Below are positions 48,801 through 57,961 of a stretch of DNA of 64,000 nt, piece by piece; positions within the stretch are counted from its first letter, which is position 1; each line of letters begins with the position of its first letter. A program made the translations under genes and the position numbers. Location: the NCBI GenBank assembly GCA_951804985.1, contig OX638130.1:100313700-100377699 (forward strand), in the 5' to 3' direction. Source of the stretch: Dryomyza anilis (lineage: Eukaryota > Arthropoda > Insecta > Diptera > Dryomyzidae). Under the pieces are notes generated by a model. The model did no database searches. It had not been told where the DNA came from and saw only the letters and a list, made by a program, of their open reading frames with translations.

Positions 48801-50189
48801 ATCGACGCTCAGATGGAGACCATGCGGGCCAGACATGTGTTTCAGCATGACGGCATTGGCAAAATGTTCGAAGGGCAAAACTATTTTTGCATTTTCGCGC
48901 AATATCAGGCGACCCTGCGGATCCAGGGTTAGACGATTGGCAAGCACTCTGTGTACAGAAAATAATTATACATTTTTTTTTTAATTAATATTTTTGTGTA
49001 GTCTTCGAGTGGTTTGTGCCGATTTGATGGAAAGTTATTGTAAAGGATTCGAGTAAGATTTTTTGATTCTTTTTTCTGTTAAATATAACATTTTTTGATT
49101 TAGTTATATAAATAATACCAATTTTTTTTATTAAATATTTTAATTGAATTCAATTTCATATTTGGATTTCATCGCATCAAAAAGCAATTTTTTGTCGCTA
49201 TCTATGTTTGTTAATATATAATAATATTTTTCATATTTATATTCATATAAAACATAACAATATACGTCAAAATTTACCGATAAGTTTATATTTGCTGATC
49301 AAAACTAGCTAAGTTCCTATTATAAATCTGAATATTTTTATATTTTGACACATTGATTTGGGGAATAAGTTGTAAAATTGACATTTGAAATTACTGTTTA
49401 CTTAATACACAATTTTTCCCAAAATTCCATAGCATGGACTTAGCCATTGATTCATAACTACACATATATAAATACAATATATGCTTATTAATTATTAAAT
49501 TTTTAAGAAGTAATCTATAATACCTAAATATATAAATTGGTTGTATTGTCTAAATGGATGTTAGAGATTGCCTACTGTTGGACAATTTTCTAATCTCCAT
49601 ATATAGTAAAACTTGCCCAACTCTGATTTTGCAACTATACTACAATTTTTAAATAACTTCTGAACCGTTTTATATCAGCTTTCATACCATTTTAAAATCA
49701 AACTTCACCAAATTAAAACATTTTAATTTAAAACGTGTATACGTACTGCAAATATGCGGCACTCGGCAGCAACGCATTATCCTTCAGATCCGTAAAACAC
49801 TGCAACAACTCGGCACTCGGATTCCATCCTTTATTTTGCAAATATAATTGCAACAACATGTAGAGTTTTTCGGTGACGTAGCCAATACCTGGCAGATTGG
49901 GATTTCCCGGCTGTAGGTCGCCGTGTGCTGCGGCGGCGGCGGCTGCAGCAGAAGTTGCTGTCATACCACTGCCACCGGCAACACTTGAGCCTGCACCACC
50001 AACTACACCGCCACCACCAACGCCTGAACCACTTGGGGCTGGGCCCTTAGACAGTGCTGCCTTCATTGTCTCCGACAAATCCAATTTATAATTTTCCGGA
50101 TAGAAATTCTTTACATGATCCTGTTTGTATTTTAATTACTACACAAAATATTTATATTTGCAAATTCCGTCACTCACCAAATTATTCAT
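42880..50189 (-). CDS. Conserved poly-Ala/poly-Gln nuclear-type protein, five exons, family not named
   Basis: Minus-strand exons 50189-50178, 50120-49747, 48948-47629, 47568-47354 and 43103-42880; 2145 nt encode 714 residues, and every GT/AG junction keeps frame. The start MNNL is the first ATG after an upstream in-frame stop, and exon 1 codes only four residues. A dense, conserved-looking region spans residues about 82-250: YVTEKLYMLLQLYLQNKGW, LANRLTLDPQGRLILRENAK, MSGPHGLHLSVDATVRAVIE, IIEVVQSCPSPACRYYKNHV. It is preceded by a Gly/Ser/Ala linker and followed by long Ala and Gln runs (roughly 320-410) and a Ser-rich stretch. The C terminus is folded-looking again: KIVRIFTELMRNMARMKTYI, LLDTIQVVQTLRSCLPAPHI. 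There is no signal peptide or membrane span. The layout suggests a transcription or chromatin cofactor, but I do not recognise the family. Confidence 0.88.
43690..43935 (+). pseudogene. Tc1-type transposase fragment in the last intron
   Basis: Plus-strand frames give KTFKHGGESIIVWGCFSWF and then YIFDKTKHGL, matching the TVKHGGGSVMVWGCFS block of Tc1-like transposases around the second catalytic Asp region. A looser upstream match starts near 43700. No terminal repeats were found. Confidence 0.65.
44233..45550. mobile_element. Foldback-like element with internal 44-bp minisatellite
   Basis: The ends CCCAATGGGAAAT (44233) and, inverted, ATTTCCTATTGGG (to 45550) match at 12 of 13 positions. Between about 44772 and 45235 lie roughly ten copies of a 44-bp unit built from ATTACTACTGCGCACAAAGT and AATGTACAAATGGAACCACC. 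Degraded units with TAGTAATG or AAGTAATG extend both ways and appear inverted near 45400. There is no coding frame. Confidence 0.65.
45699..46050. mobile_element. hAT-like MITE copy 2, 352 bp, with 7-bp target duplication
   Basis: It is homologous in reverse orientation to 35137-35504 (shared GCTGGCGTCGCTGCCGAAAA, AAACTGGATCTGTTCGCGGA and AAAAGTGGCAGCGAAACCAC). The left end CAGAGAGTATA is intact and the right end is eroded. GTCCGCT flanks both sides (45692-45698 and 46051-46057). Confidence 0.75.
46058..47353. other. Remaining intron sequence, AT-rich
   Basis: I see no gene or clear repeat boundary. A local inverted repeat (AAAAATGTCGAC at 46646 and GTCGACATTTTTCG at 46682) flanks a short T-rich loop. 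The 65- to 79-codon frames have no recognisable motif. Confidence 0.4.
48949..49746. other. Intron 2 of the 714-residue protein gene
   Basis: The donor CA|GTACGT and the acceptor GTACACAG|A bound 798 nt of AT-rich sequence with no feature recognised. Confidence 0.6.
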
Positions 50190-51668
50190 TTTAATTGCTG
50201 AATTTCCGAAAAGTACGCCAGGCGATGATGAAGAAGAAGAAGCACTTTCACCTTTCCTGGTCCAAGGACTGTGCGATCTCGCAATTTTCTCAGTTTTAAT
50301 TACGCACTCTACCAATTGAATAATTCCTTTTTGTGTGTTTAACACAAATTTCCATTTAACACAAATTTAATCAAATTGGGAAAAACCAAACCAACTGAAT
50401 TTTGTATGAATTTTCCCGAGTTTTCTTACAAGAAAATTTTCCAACAAACAACCACGACACACACACCACACAATAAGAAGGCAGCAGTCGAAATTCTTTG
50501 TGCATTTTTCTGTCTCTACTCCGCATTCATTGCGCTTTAGAGCGACATCCTTCTTGTTGGCTTCCTTATTAAATCTTCCTTCGAATAGCCCTAGCCCCCT
50601 TTAGACGATACAATTCGGTCGTACGACTGAGTTCGAATCAAATAGTCCGATGGAGTGACTTTTGGAACAACTTATAAAAATGATTATCATGAATGAGTTT
50701 TGGAAGTACATTTGGAAATGGTTTAAAGAGAATTATTATTCAAAACCTCACGATAGAATTATATCAAATTTGCAGTGAATAATTGGGCCATTAATGCCTA
50801 TAAAATGCGCCCACTTTCGACCTGTAGGACACTCCGTTTCGTTTCTGTCTCATATTTCTATCTTTAAGCGATACATTCTAATTTGTGTGCTCCCTAAAAT
50901 TGTTTCACTAGAAGCAAACTTTCCACGACTTTTTATCTTTGCATTCCAAAAAAAAAAATGTAGTTCTTTTGGGAACCTTGCGAAAAAAAATCAGCTGGAA
51001 AGTGCATACAAAAATTATAATGTATAAGCTCAACTGGTTTTTCGAGTGTATTTTATATTCCACCAAGCCTTAACAAACCTCTACGCCCCTAAAACTAATC
51101 TTTAGAAACTAATATTAAAAAAAAGGGGAAATATACAAAAATTAAAAATGAACATAACACGACTTCTTATAAGAATGGGCGGATACAGTCATATAACAAA
51201 ACAAAATTATCAATGGTATCCCCATGACCTCACAAAAACCATCCAGTATATCAGAAGTGTGTTGCAAAGCATTATAACCCACTATTCGAACGTATAATAG
51301 ATCTAATCCCTTCCAACCCACCGTAGGCCGGCTAAAAGTCCCTTCTTGCGCTCAGAAAGGTATTGAAATTGCATCAGCACACTATTCGGATCTATAATTG
51401 ATGTAACTCCTGCGACCACCCGTCGTTAATGTAATTTTTTACATTTGAACTACACATGAAATCTCAGTTGTTTACCATCGCTCGTTTTTGGGTGTTCCAG
51501 TGGAGAGACAGACAAAAATTGATTAAACTTGTATTTTTATTTAAAGGGGAGTGGCAACATTTTTTTTTAATTGTAAGGTGGCATATAAACTGCAGTTCCT
51601 ATCCACTGGATAACATAAAAATGAAAAATCGAGTCATTACTGTATAAGTCAAACAAATTTTCAGGTGA
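50190..51668. other. Upstream flank of the 714-residue protein gene
   Basis: The first 330 bases are the likely 5' UTR and promoter side of the minus-strand gene; an open frame without an ATG precedes the start. The rest holds only short frames. A weak duplicated block, CACTATTCGRA-CTATAAT followed by CTAATCC or GTAACTCC, occurs near 51281 and 51381. No other signal was found. Confidence 0.4.
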
Positions 51669-52623
51669 TCATATCGATGCCTCTTACGAAAATCCACACG
51701 TTTCAATTTGCGTACGAAAAACAGCAAGTTTTTCGTTACTACGAAAAGAGACACAAGTTTAGTTTCCCCATGAAAACAATCACATTTTTATTATACCCAA
51801 GAAATGAAGCATAATGTATATTATACATTTTATAGCCACGGAATAAAGTATAACTTTATTTTTGCCACGAAAAGAAATACTTTTACACTTAGTTACGAAA
51901 AAAAGCTCAGAATCCACTCGTTTCATTGGACATTTTTTTGAAAAAATGTGTTCCTCCGAATCCGAAAAGAGAAAATTTGTCTAATGACGCAGTTGGGTTC
52001 TGGTCAAATCCTAAAGGAACAAATTTTTCCAAAAAAATGTCCAATGACACAAATGAGTTAAGGCCAAATTCAAAAGGAATAAATTTTTCTAAAAAAAAAA
52101 ATGTTCAGTGACGCAAGTAGGTTCTGGACAAATCGCACATGCATGTGTATCTATCACCATTGGAACAGTTTCATACAAAAAAAAAGGTTCCAATGATGCA
52201 CCTGGATGTGAATCTATTATTCATTGAAACAGTTATATCAAAAAATGTCCACCGATACACCTGTAAACCACATCATCAATACTATCACCTCCATCATCAA
52301 CATTTTGTGATTTTTTAACCACATAAATCTACATTGGGATATCTGTCTCAAAAAACATATATGCTTTTATTCGTGGTAAAGTTAAAAATGTGCTTTTGTT
52401 CGTAGTTAAAATATAAATGTGCTTTTATTCCTGGGAAAGATAAAGTTATGCTTCTGTTCGTGGAGAAAACGAGAATATGATTCTTTTCGTGACTAAAATA
52501 ATTGAATGTTTCTTTTCGTGGATAAAATAAACTTATGCTTGTTTTAATGAAACATTTTTTTAATGTGCCGTTGTTCGTAAGCAAATTGAAATATGTGGGT
52601 TTTCGTAAGAGCCGTCGATATGA
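51669..52623. mobile_element. Foldback element with repeat-built inverted arms, 955 bp
   Basis: The arms match over about 59 bp with mismatches (TCATATCGATGCCTCTTACG against TCATATCGACGGCTCTTACG, read inward). Each arm is made of degenerate units of about 28-32 bp containing TTACGAAAA, or TTCGTGG on the right. The centre has a separate 65-bp block repeated two to three times (AAATTTTTCCAAAAAAATGT, GGTTCTGG). This architecture is that of Drosophila FB-type foldback elements. No transposase is present. Confidence 0.65.
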
Positions 52624-52837
52624 ATCCAAAACCAACTCAAAATATTATCGATAACAGACTTTAAAATTTCACAATATTTAATAACCGGCTAAACTCTTTC
52701 TTCAAACTTCTGTGTATTTAAATTCTGCACCAAATATTTCCGAAATAACACAAACAAATTATGATGGACTACATAACTAATTACATTATTCGTCCAAAAT
52801 CTTCAGGAAAAACTATACTTTATTCAACTACTATTAA

Positions 52838-53026
52838 TAATTTAAATAGTTTGACGGTACAGCTCTGAAGAACCAAGGCCGAGCTTTATCACCACTTGAG
52901 CTGTGAAAGTTTATTTGAACTTAAAATGTTTAGACTTAAAGATATAATGCCAAAACCGAACGGCGGTTTGAGAGTTTTTCAAAGAAAATGTTTAACTCTA
53001 ACGCACTAACCAATCGAGATACCGAC
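52838..53026 (-). mobile_element. tRNA-derived SINE (family 1), inverted and internally deleted
   Basis: Read on the minus strand: head GTCGGTATCTCGATTGGTTA, deletion of the B-box and middle section, then AAAACTCTCAAACCGCCGTT, ACAGCTCAAGTGGTGATAAA, GCTCGGCCTTGGTTCTTCAG and an ATT-rich tail. Confidence 0.7.
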
Positions 53027-53071
53027 ACTGCAACTACTAACTAATCTACATAAATAGAAAGCAAGACTTAC

Positions 53072-53438
53072 GTCGGTGTTGACGCGCCACGGAATACAGA
53101 ACATCTGGTCGAACGAGTCCAGAATGTGAAAAGAGATTTCTGCAGATTCGAATTGTTGATGCGCTCCTGCTGCTGCGACCTGCGAATTAAACATTCATTA
53201 TTTTATATAATCAACTAGCGTGTTTCTTATAATTATTACAATATTTTTTGAACAGTGATCTTGTGACCGTAATCGAAATAAATTCTAAAGACTATCACTG
53301 GACTTGTGGAGCAGACAGATGCTGTTCCGCCATGGCATGGGGCACCAAACGCGGCGGACACATGCTGGACCGACATGACAATGCTAGTGCACAAAACTTG
53401 ATCACATCTGTTGTTTGTTTTGCCCAGTTACGATAGTG
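53072..53438 (-). CDS. Two candidate internal exons of an unresolved small gene
   Basis: On the minus strand, exon 53438-53299 starts after ATGTAG and reads HYRNWAKQTTDVIKFCALAL, then PPRLVPHAMAEQHLSAPQV; it ends at a weak CA|GTGATA donor in phase 2. Exon 53179-53072 has a good acceptor (ATTCGCAG) and a strong donor (GAC|GTAAGT), is 108 nt long, and in the matching phase reads SQQQERINNSNLQKSLFTFW. The base composition is clearly less AT-rich than the flanks. No downstream exon was found and the link to the ORF at 53506-53679 does not hold frame. The family is not recognised. Confidence 0.3.
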
Positions 53439-53505
53439 CTACATAAAATTTAAAAAAAACTTAAATTTTCTAAGTACACAAAGCAATTCAATTTATCAAT
53501 GGACC

Positions 53506-53679
53506 TTATGGTGATGCGTCCGCTAACTCGTTGGGCAGGTGCTGAAGCTCCATATTCTCCAACGATTCCGTGTTGCGGCCGCGCATCGAATTCATGATCT
53601 CACTGTCAGGCACAGCTAATTTCGCCTCGCTTTTATATTTCGCTTCAAAGCCAACTACGTCCTCATTCAAATCGTTCAT
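53506..53679 (-). CDS. 57-residue acidic ORF behind a TATA box
   Basis: ATG at 53679, stop at 53506. It encodes an acidic hydrophilic peptide (MNDLNEDVVGFEAKYKSEAK, SLENMELQHLPNELADASP) with no signal or membrane segment and no family match. A TATA box lies 143 nt upstream. The stop sits two bases before a GT (TAAG|GTCC), so the frame may instead continue into the exons at 53299-53438 if a different donor is used, or if a recent stop truncated it. Either a short gene or a broken first exon. Confidence 0.4.
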   Translation of the reverse strand: MNDLNEDVVGFEAKYKSEAKLAVPDSEIMNSMRGRNTESLENMELQHLPNELADASP

Positions 53680-53821
53680 TGTATGCGAGACCTGTCTTGC
53701 GATTAGATTAACCCAAATGTATACCTAAAATGTACCACGGAGCCTAATTCCGCGAAACCGTGCAACAAAATCTTTACAAATCGATGATGACTATATTCAT
53801 TCTAAGAATTAGATTGATCTG

Positions 53822-53829
53822 CTTTTATA
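53822..53829 (-). promoter_or_regulatory. TATA box of the 53.5-kb minus-strand gene
   Basis: The minus strand reads TTTTTTATAAAAGCAGATCA. The consensus TATAAAAG would place transcription start near 53795, giving a leader of about 115 nt before the ATG at 53679. A GC-rich patch (GGGCGGGGGCGCG) lies just upstream. Confidence 0.5.
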
Positions 53830-54030
53830 AAAAAAGCAACGCGCCCCCGCCCAATTATACAGTCTTTCGAGTAATCGGAGTCGGCGCACATTGCAATTCC
53901 GGTGCGGCCAATATTTCGCAGAAACGACTAATTTAACTGCGGAGTAATAATAAGGCCTATCTAACAATCAAAAAATAAAAAAAATATATTTACTTTTTTG
54001 CATCAACATTTATAATCTTGCAATTTATTT

Positions 54031-54312
54031 TTAAAAGCGCGGATAAAACCCGAAGTTTGGTGGTGGCGGTGCCTGCTCCTGCTGCATTGGAGGTACCGCA
54101 TAAATCCCGAACGATGGTAGTGACTGCGGCAGCATTCCTTCTACCTTGTTTAATCTTTGTTTGATCATTGTGATTTCCTTTTTATGTTCTTTGCGTTCCC
54201 GCTGCAGCGTTCTCACCAGTATTTGAAGGTTCTTAATCTTCCTGATGCATTCATCGCAGACAGCGCTACCTCTGCAAGGATGACCACTAAATGGGTCCTT
54301 ATGATCACTCAT
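54031..54312 (-). CDS. 93-residue coiled-coil protein, family not recognised
   Basis: ATG at 54312, stop at 54031, single coding exon; a polyadenylation signal (AATAAA) begins immediately after the stop, and a possible 5' UTR splice acceptor (TTTTTCCAG) lies 18 nt before the ATG. The N terminus MSDHKDPFSGHPCRGSAVCD has three cysteines, CX5CX2C. Residues about 22-58 (IRKIKNLQILVRTLQRERKE, ITMIKQRLNKVEGML) form a charged heptad helix, probably a coiled coil. The tail is proline-rich and aromatic (APPPPNFGFYPRF). Codon use is less AT-biased than the surroundings and differs from the Phe/Ile-rich chance frames. No signal peptide. Its function is unknown. Confidence 0.6.
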   Translation of the reverse strand: MSDHKDPFSGHPCRGSAVCDECIRKIKNLQILVRTLQRERKEHKKEITMIKQRLNKVEGMLPQSLPSFGIYAVPPMQQEQAPPPPNFGFYPRF

Positions 54313-54534
54313 TTCGTATATAAAATTCTGGAAAAATGTTAAATTTAAGTTAAATTATAATAATACAATCAAGAATATAAGAAAATTACCAAAGTAGACC
54401 TGTCTCAACAAAATTTATTTTGAAAATGGCGAATGCTCGGCCGTAACCAAACCGCTAGAATAATTTGAATAGAATTGCCACTATGTGAGCTTTTTGAAGA
54501 TATTTGAGCTTTCCGCGTATTGAGCTTTTAGGAT

Positions 54535-55127
54535 GTGTGCTAGTTTGTGTTCATTTGGAAATTAGACTGAGTTTGTCGGTAATGCAGTGTTTTTAATTAT
54601 AATTTGGGTGTGTGAGCATTCGGTTAAATTGCTGCCTAAGGGTGTGTGCGAATTCGACTAAATTGCTGACTAAACTAAATTACTTTTCAATTTAGCAAAT
54701 TTTCGAGCAAACAAAATTGATCTAAATTGGAAGACAGCAAACAGACATATGATAATTGATTTATTAGAGACTTTAACAATTACCGGTTACTGAATGGCGG
54801 TCGAATAAAAACTTGTTCTATTTAGGGTGTGTCCGAGTTCGACTAAATTGCTGACTAAACTAAATTATACAGATTTTCATTCGATCGCCATTCGGTAACC
54901 GGTAATTGTTCAAGTCCATAATCAATCGATTATCACATGTGTGTTTGCTGTCACTACATTACCAATCAAATTTGGTTTAGTCAGCGATTTAGTCGAATGC
55001 GCACACATCCAATAATCGATTTATTAGGGATCGGTAATTGTTAATTACGGGTTACCGAATGGCGATTGAATGAAAACCCGTACAATTCAGTTTAGTCAGT
55101 AATTTAGTCAAACTCACACACACCTTA
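54535..55127. mobile_element. Nest of Harbinger-like MITEs (GGGTGTG family)
   Basis: Ends and cores of the family at 4951 recur several times: GGGTGTGTGAGCATTCGG at 54609, GGGTGTGTGCGAATTCGACT at 54644, GGGTGTGTCCGAGTTCGACT at 54835, and right ends ATGCGCACACATCC near 55012 and CACACACACCTT near 55126. The copy at 54834-55013 is complete and inverted within an interrupted outer copy; its core reads CCATTCGGTAACCGGTAATT on the plus strand. Confidence 0.65.
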
Positions 55128-55479
55128 ATGCATGGTTTCCATGCTATCTTTCGCTATCACTCGTCATCACCATTTCGCTAAAGATGAAATACAAATCATT
55201 TAAAACCAGAAATTTGAATCTTTCTAGCATTCACACGAGTACATACAACACCTTTTTATAGCAAGCGATATCCCCCGATGATATTGAGGGATAACGAGTG
55301 ATAGTGAGTGATAGCAAAAGTTCAAAAGTTTGAACTTTTCCTATAAATCGATATCACTTTTCTAGCTTGTTATAACAAACATATGTTTTTTGTTTACATT
55401 TTTATATTTCACATTGACATTTAAGTTTTTTGACATTTTCAATTTTTAAAAAATATTTTAAAATTTTAACAAAGCGATA

Positions 55480-55905
55480 CTGGCGGCAATACTGCGCGGA
55501 GGCGGGCCCTGTTGTTAATTTCTGCCTGGGTAGATATAACACCTTTTGAGCTGCATATTTTCACTCAAGTGGTGGACAGTATAATTCCAAATCTACATGG
55601 AGGGACGCTTCGCAGGGCTATGTTTTACACGAAAATTTTCCATTGTCTGCCAAGCGGAGGCGCGGTTTGCATTTTCATATGAGAGCAGTCTGAGCCCAAT
55701 ACGTAACTTGGGCTACGGAACCTTTGGACTTGTGGTTCAGCTCAGTAATTAACCTAAGCTTGTGTGTAATAATTCCTCGTGGATATTTAATGTTGAACTG
55801 GATTGCTGGCGGCCCTTGCGGTCGTTTGAAGCTCCAAGTCCGTGAACAGTGCAGAGGAGCGGAAGTCATTCGGCAGATTCGATCACATTTTTCACATTAT
55901 TACAC
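55480..55905. other. Unexplained GC-richer patch
   Basis: This interval contains GCGCGGAGGCGGGCCCTG, CAAGCGGAGGCGCGG and GGCGGCCCTTGCGGTCG in an AT-rich neighbourhood. The minus-strand frame at 55675-55869 and the plus-strand frame at 55724-55930 overlap and neither shows a family motif. It may be a decayed exon, a retrotransposon scrap or an RNA gene; I cannot decide. Confidence 0.3.
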
Positions 55906-56299
55906 AATTTGTGATATTTCACAATTTTAATAAAGTACTATGAAAAATAATGTTTTTAAAATATATTTCTAAAAATTGGTTTTAATTTAAAAAAATACAG
56001 AAACTCGAATTATAAACAATTAACATCAACACGAATGTGGCGAAATGTGCACTGCTGATTCCGCACGGAATGTGCGATTCAAACCGCTCGTTCCTTAAGT
56101 TAACGAAACTGAACGAAACGACGACTATTCTCAATATGGTTGGGTTATAGAATATGTGGGTAATCGCACGTTTACGTACGCTGGCATGTGTCAGTTCATT
56201 CCTATTATAAATTTGACATCATATCGTTAAGATCTATAACAATTTACTATGAATCCTAACGGATTTACAATGTTTTTTCCCTGGGTGTAGGAATTTGGA

Positions 56300-56329
56300 T
56301 ATCGATAACGTTTTGAACGTTTATCGATA
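56300..56329 (+). promoter_or_regulatory. Two DRE (TATCGATA) elements in the DCAF13 promoter
   Basis: TATCGATA occurs at 56300-56307 and 56322-56329, about 180-200 bp before the DCAF13 start codon. This is the binding site of DREF, a common core-promoter element of fly housekeeping and growth genes. Confidence 0.7.
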
Positions 56330-56506
56330 AAGGTGGACTTTTGACGTTTCGTGCTGCGCTGCAAACAAAACAGTACAAAGAAACGTCAAGATTTGCTGCA
56401 CGTGTGGTGGCAAATATTTTTGTTTTTATACGCATTTAATATAAGTTAATTAAATAATATTTATTTACAATTTTAAAGAAATAATTGCACAAACGCAAAT
56501 GCAAAT

Positions 56507-57961
56507 ATGAAAGTCAAAGTAATCAGTCGAAATCCCGACAATTATGTCAGAGAAACAAAAAATGAAAATCATCGAGGTGAGCAATCGTTGATTTTCATAT
56601 GGGGAATATTTTCATTTAATTCAGATTTTTTTCTGTAGTGCCCCGTAATTATGATCCCAGCCTGCATCCCATGGAAGCCACACGAGAATATGTGCGTGCA
56701 CTTAATGCCACCAAGTTGGATCGTGTATTTGCCAAACCTTTTGTGGGAAACTTGAGTGGACATCGCGATGGTGTCTCATGCTTTGGCAAACATCCGAAAA
56801 GTTTGTCCACACTTGTGACGGGCGCCTATGACGGCGAGGTGCGTCTTTGGGATCTGGCCGATAGAACCAGTCTTCGCAGTTTTGTCGCTCATGAGGGTTT
56901 TGTCCGTGGCATCACCTACTCCATTGATGGAACTCGTTTCTTTACGGTGGGCGACGACAAAACCATTAAAGTATGGAAGTCGGCAGTACCAGAAATTGGC
57001 GAAGAGGAGGAACCAACCAACACAATACTAAGTCGCAGCATTATTATGGGCATATCACATCATCGCAAAGAGCCAGTATTTGCAACGTGCGGTGAGGTAT
57101 GCTCCATATGGGACGAGAGTCGCAATGATCCGCTGAAGACGCTGAAGTGGGGCGTTGATACACTGCACCATGTGGCCTTTAATCAGGTGGAGACATCGGT
57201 GTTGGCATGCTGCGCCAGTGATCGCAGCATTATTTTATACGATCAGCGTGAATCAAATCCGTTGCGTAAAATTGTGTTGACGATGAAGAGCAACAAGTTG
57301 GCTTGGAATCCAATGGAGGCGTTTAGTTTTACAGTGGCCAATGAGGATTGCAAGTGAGTGGTTATTTTTAAATGTTTATGTATAATTTATTTATTATTTC
57401 CTTTTTAGCCTATATACCTTTGATACCCGCCAATTGCGCAACCCACTTAAGATTCATTTCGACCATGTGTCCGCCGTCACCGATGTAGATTACTCACCCA
57501 CGGGACGTGAATTCGTTTCGGGCAGCTATGACAAAACAGTGCGCATCTATGAGACGCACTACAGTCACTCGCGCGACATTTATCACACCAAACGTATGCA
57601 GCATGTGCTCTGTGTCGCTTGGTCCCTGGACAGCAGATACATCTTCACCGGCTCTGATGAGATGAACATTCGCATGTGGAAGGCAAAGGCGTCTGAGAAA
57701 TTAGGCGTAATACGTCCGCGTGAACGTGCCGCTTTCAATTATCAGGAGGCGCTCAAGGAGAAATATGCTGCCCATCCACAGATTAAGCGCATTGCTCGGC
57801 ATCGTCAAGTACCGCGTCATGTGCTCAACACACAGCGCAAGATGCGTGCTATCAAGGACAAAGAGAAGCAGAAGGAGGCCAATGTGCGCAAACACTCAAA
57901 ACCGGGTACCGTGCCATTTGTGTCGGAGAAAAAGAAGCCTGTGCTGCGTGAGGATGTTTAG
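56507..57961 (+). CDS. DCAF13: DCAF13 / Sof1-type WD40 rRNA-processing factor, three exons
   Basis: Exons 56507-56576, 56639-57353 and 57409-57961; 1338 nt encode 445 residues, the same length as the human protein. All junctions are GT/AG with short introns (62 and 55 nt). The N terminus MKVKVISRNPDNYVRETK is nearly identical to animal orthologues. A WD40 propeller follows, with repeats ending in RLWD, KVWK, SIWD, ILYD, LYTFD, RIYE and RMWK. The C terminus carries the Sof1-like domain (IKRIARHRQVPRHVL, HSKPGTVPFVSEKKKPV). Yeast Sof1 belongs to the U3 snoRNP/SSU processome needed for 18S rRNA maturation in the nucleolus; the animal protein is also described as a DDB1-CUL4 substrate receptor. 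Paired DRE sites upstream fit housekeeping expression. Confidence 0.97.

Noticed and set aside
50139..50345. 68-codon minus-strand ORF as an N-terminal extension of the 714-residue protein
   Set aside because: Its first codon is GTG; no ATG exists in that frame between the upstream stop and the Met at 50189, which joins exon 2 in frame.
53248..53436. 62-codon plus-strand ORF
   Set aside because: It overlaps the minus-strand exon-like segment, starts on a non-ATG codon, and shows no motif; the minus strand has splice sites.
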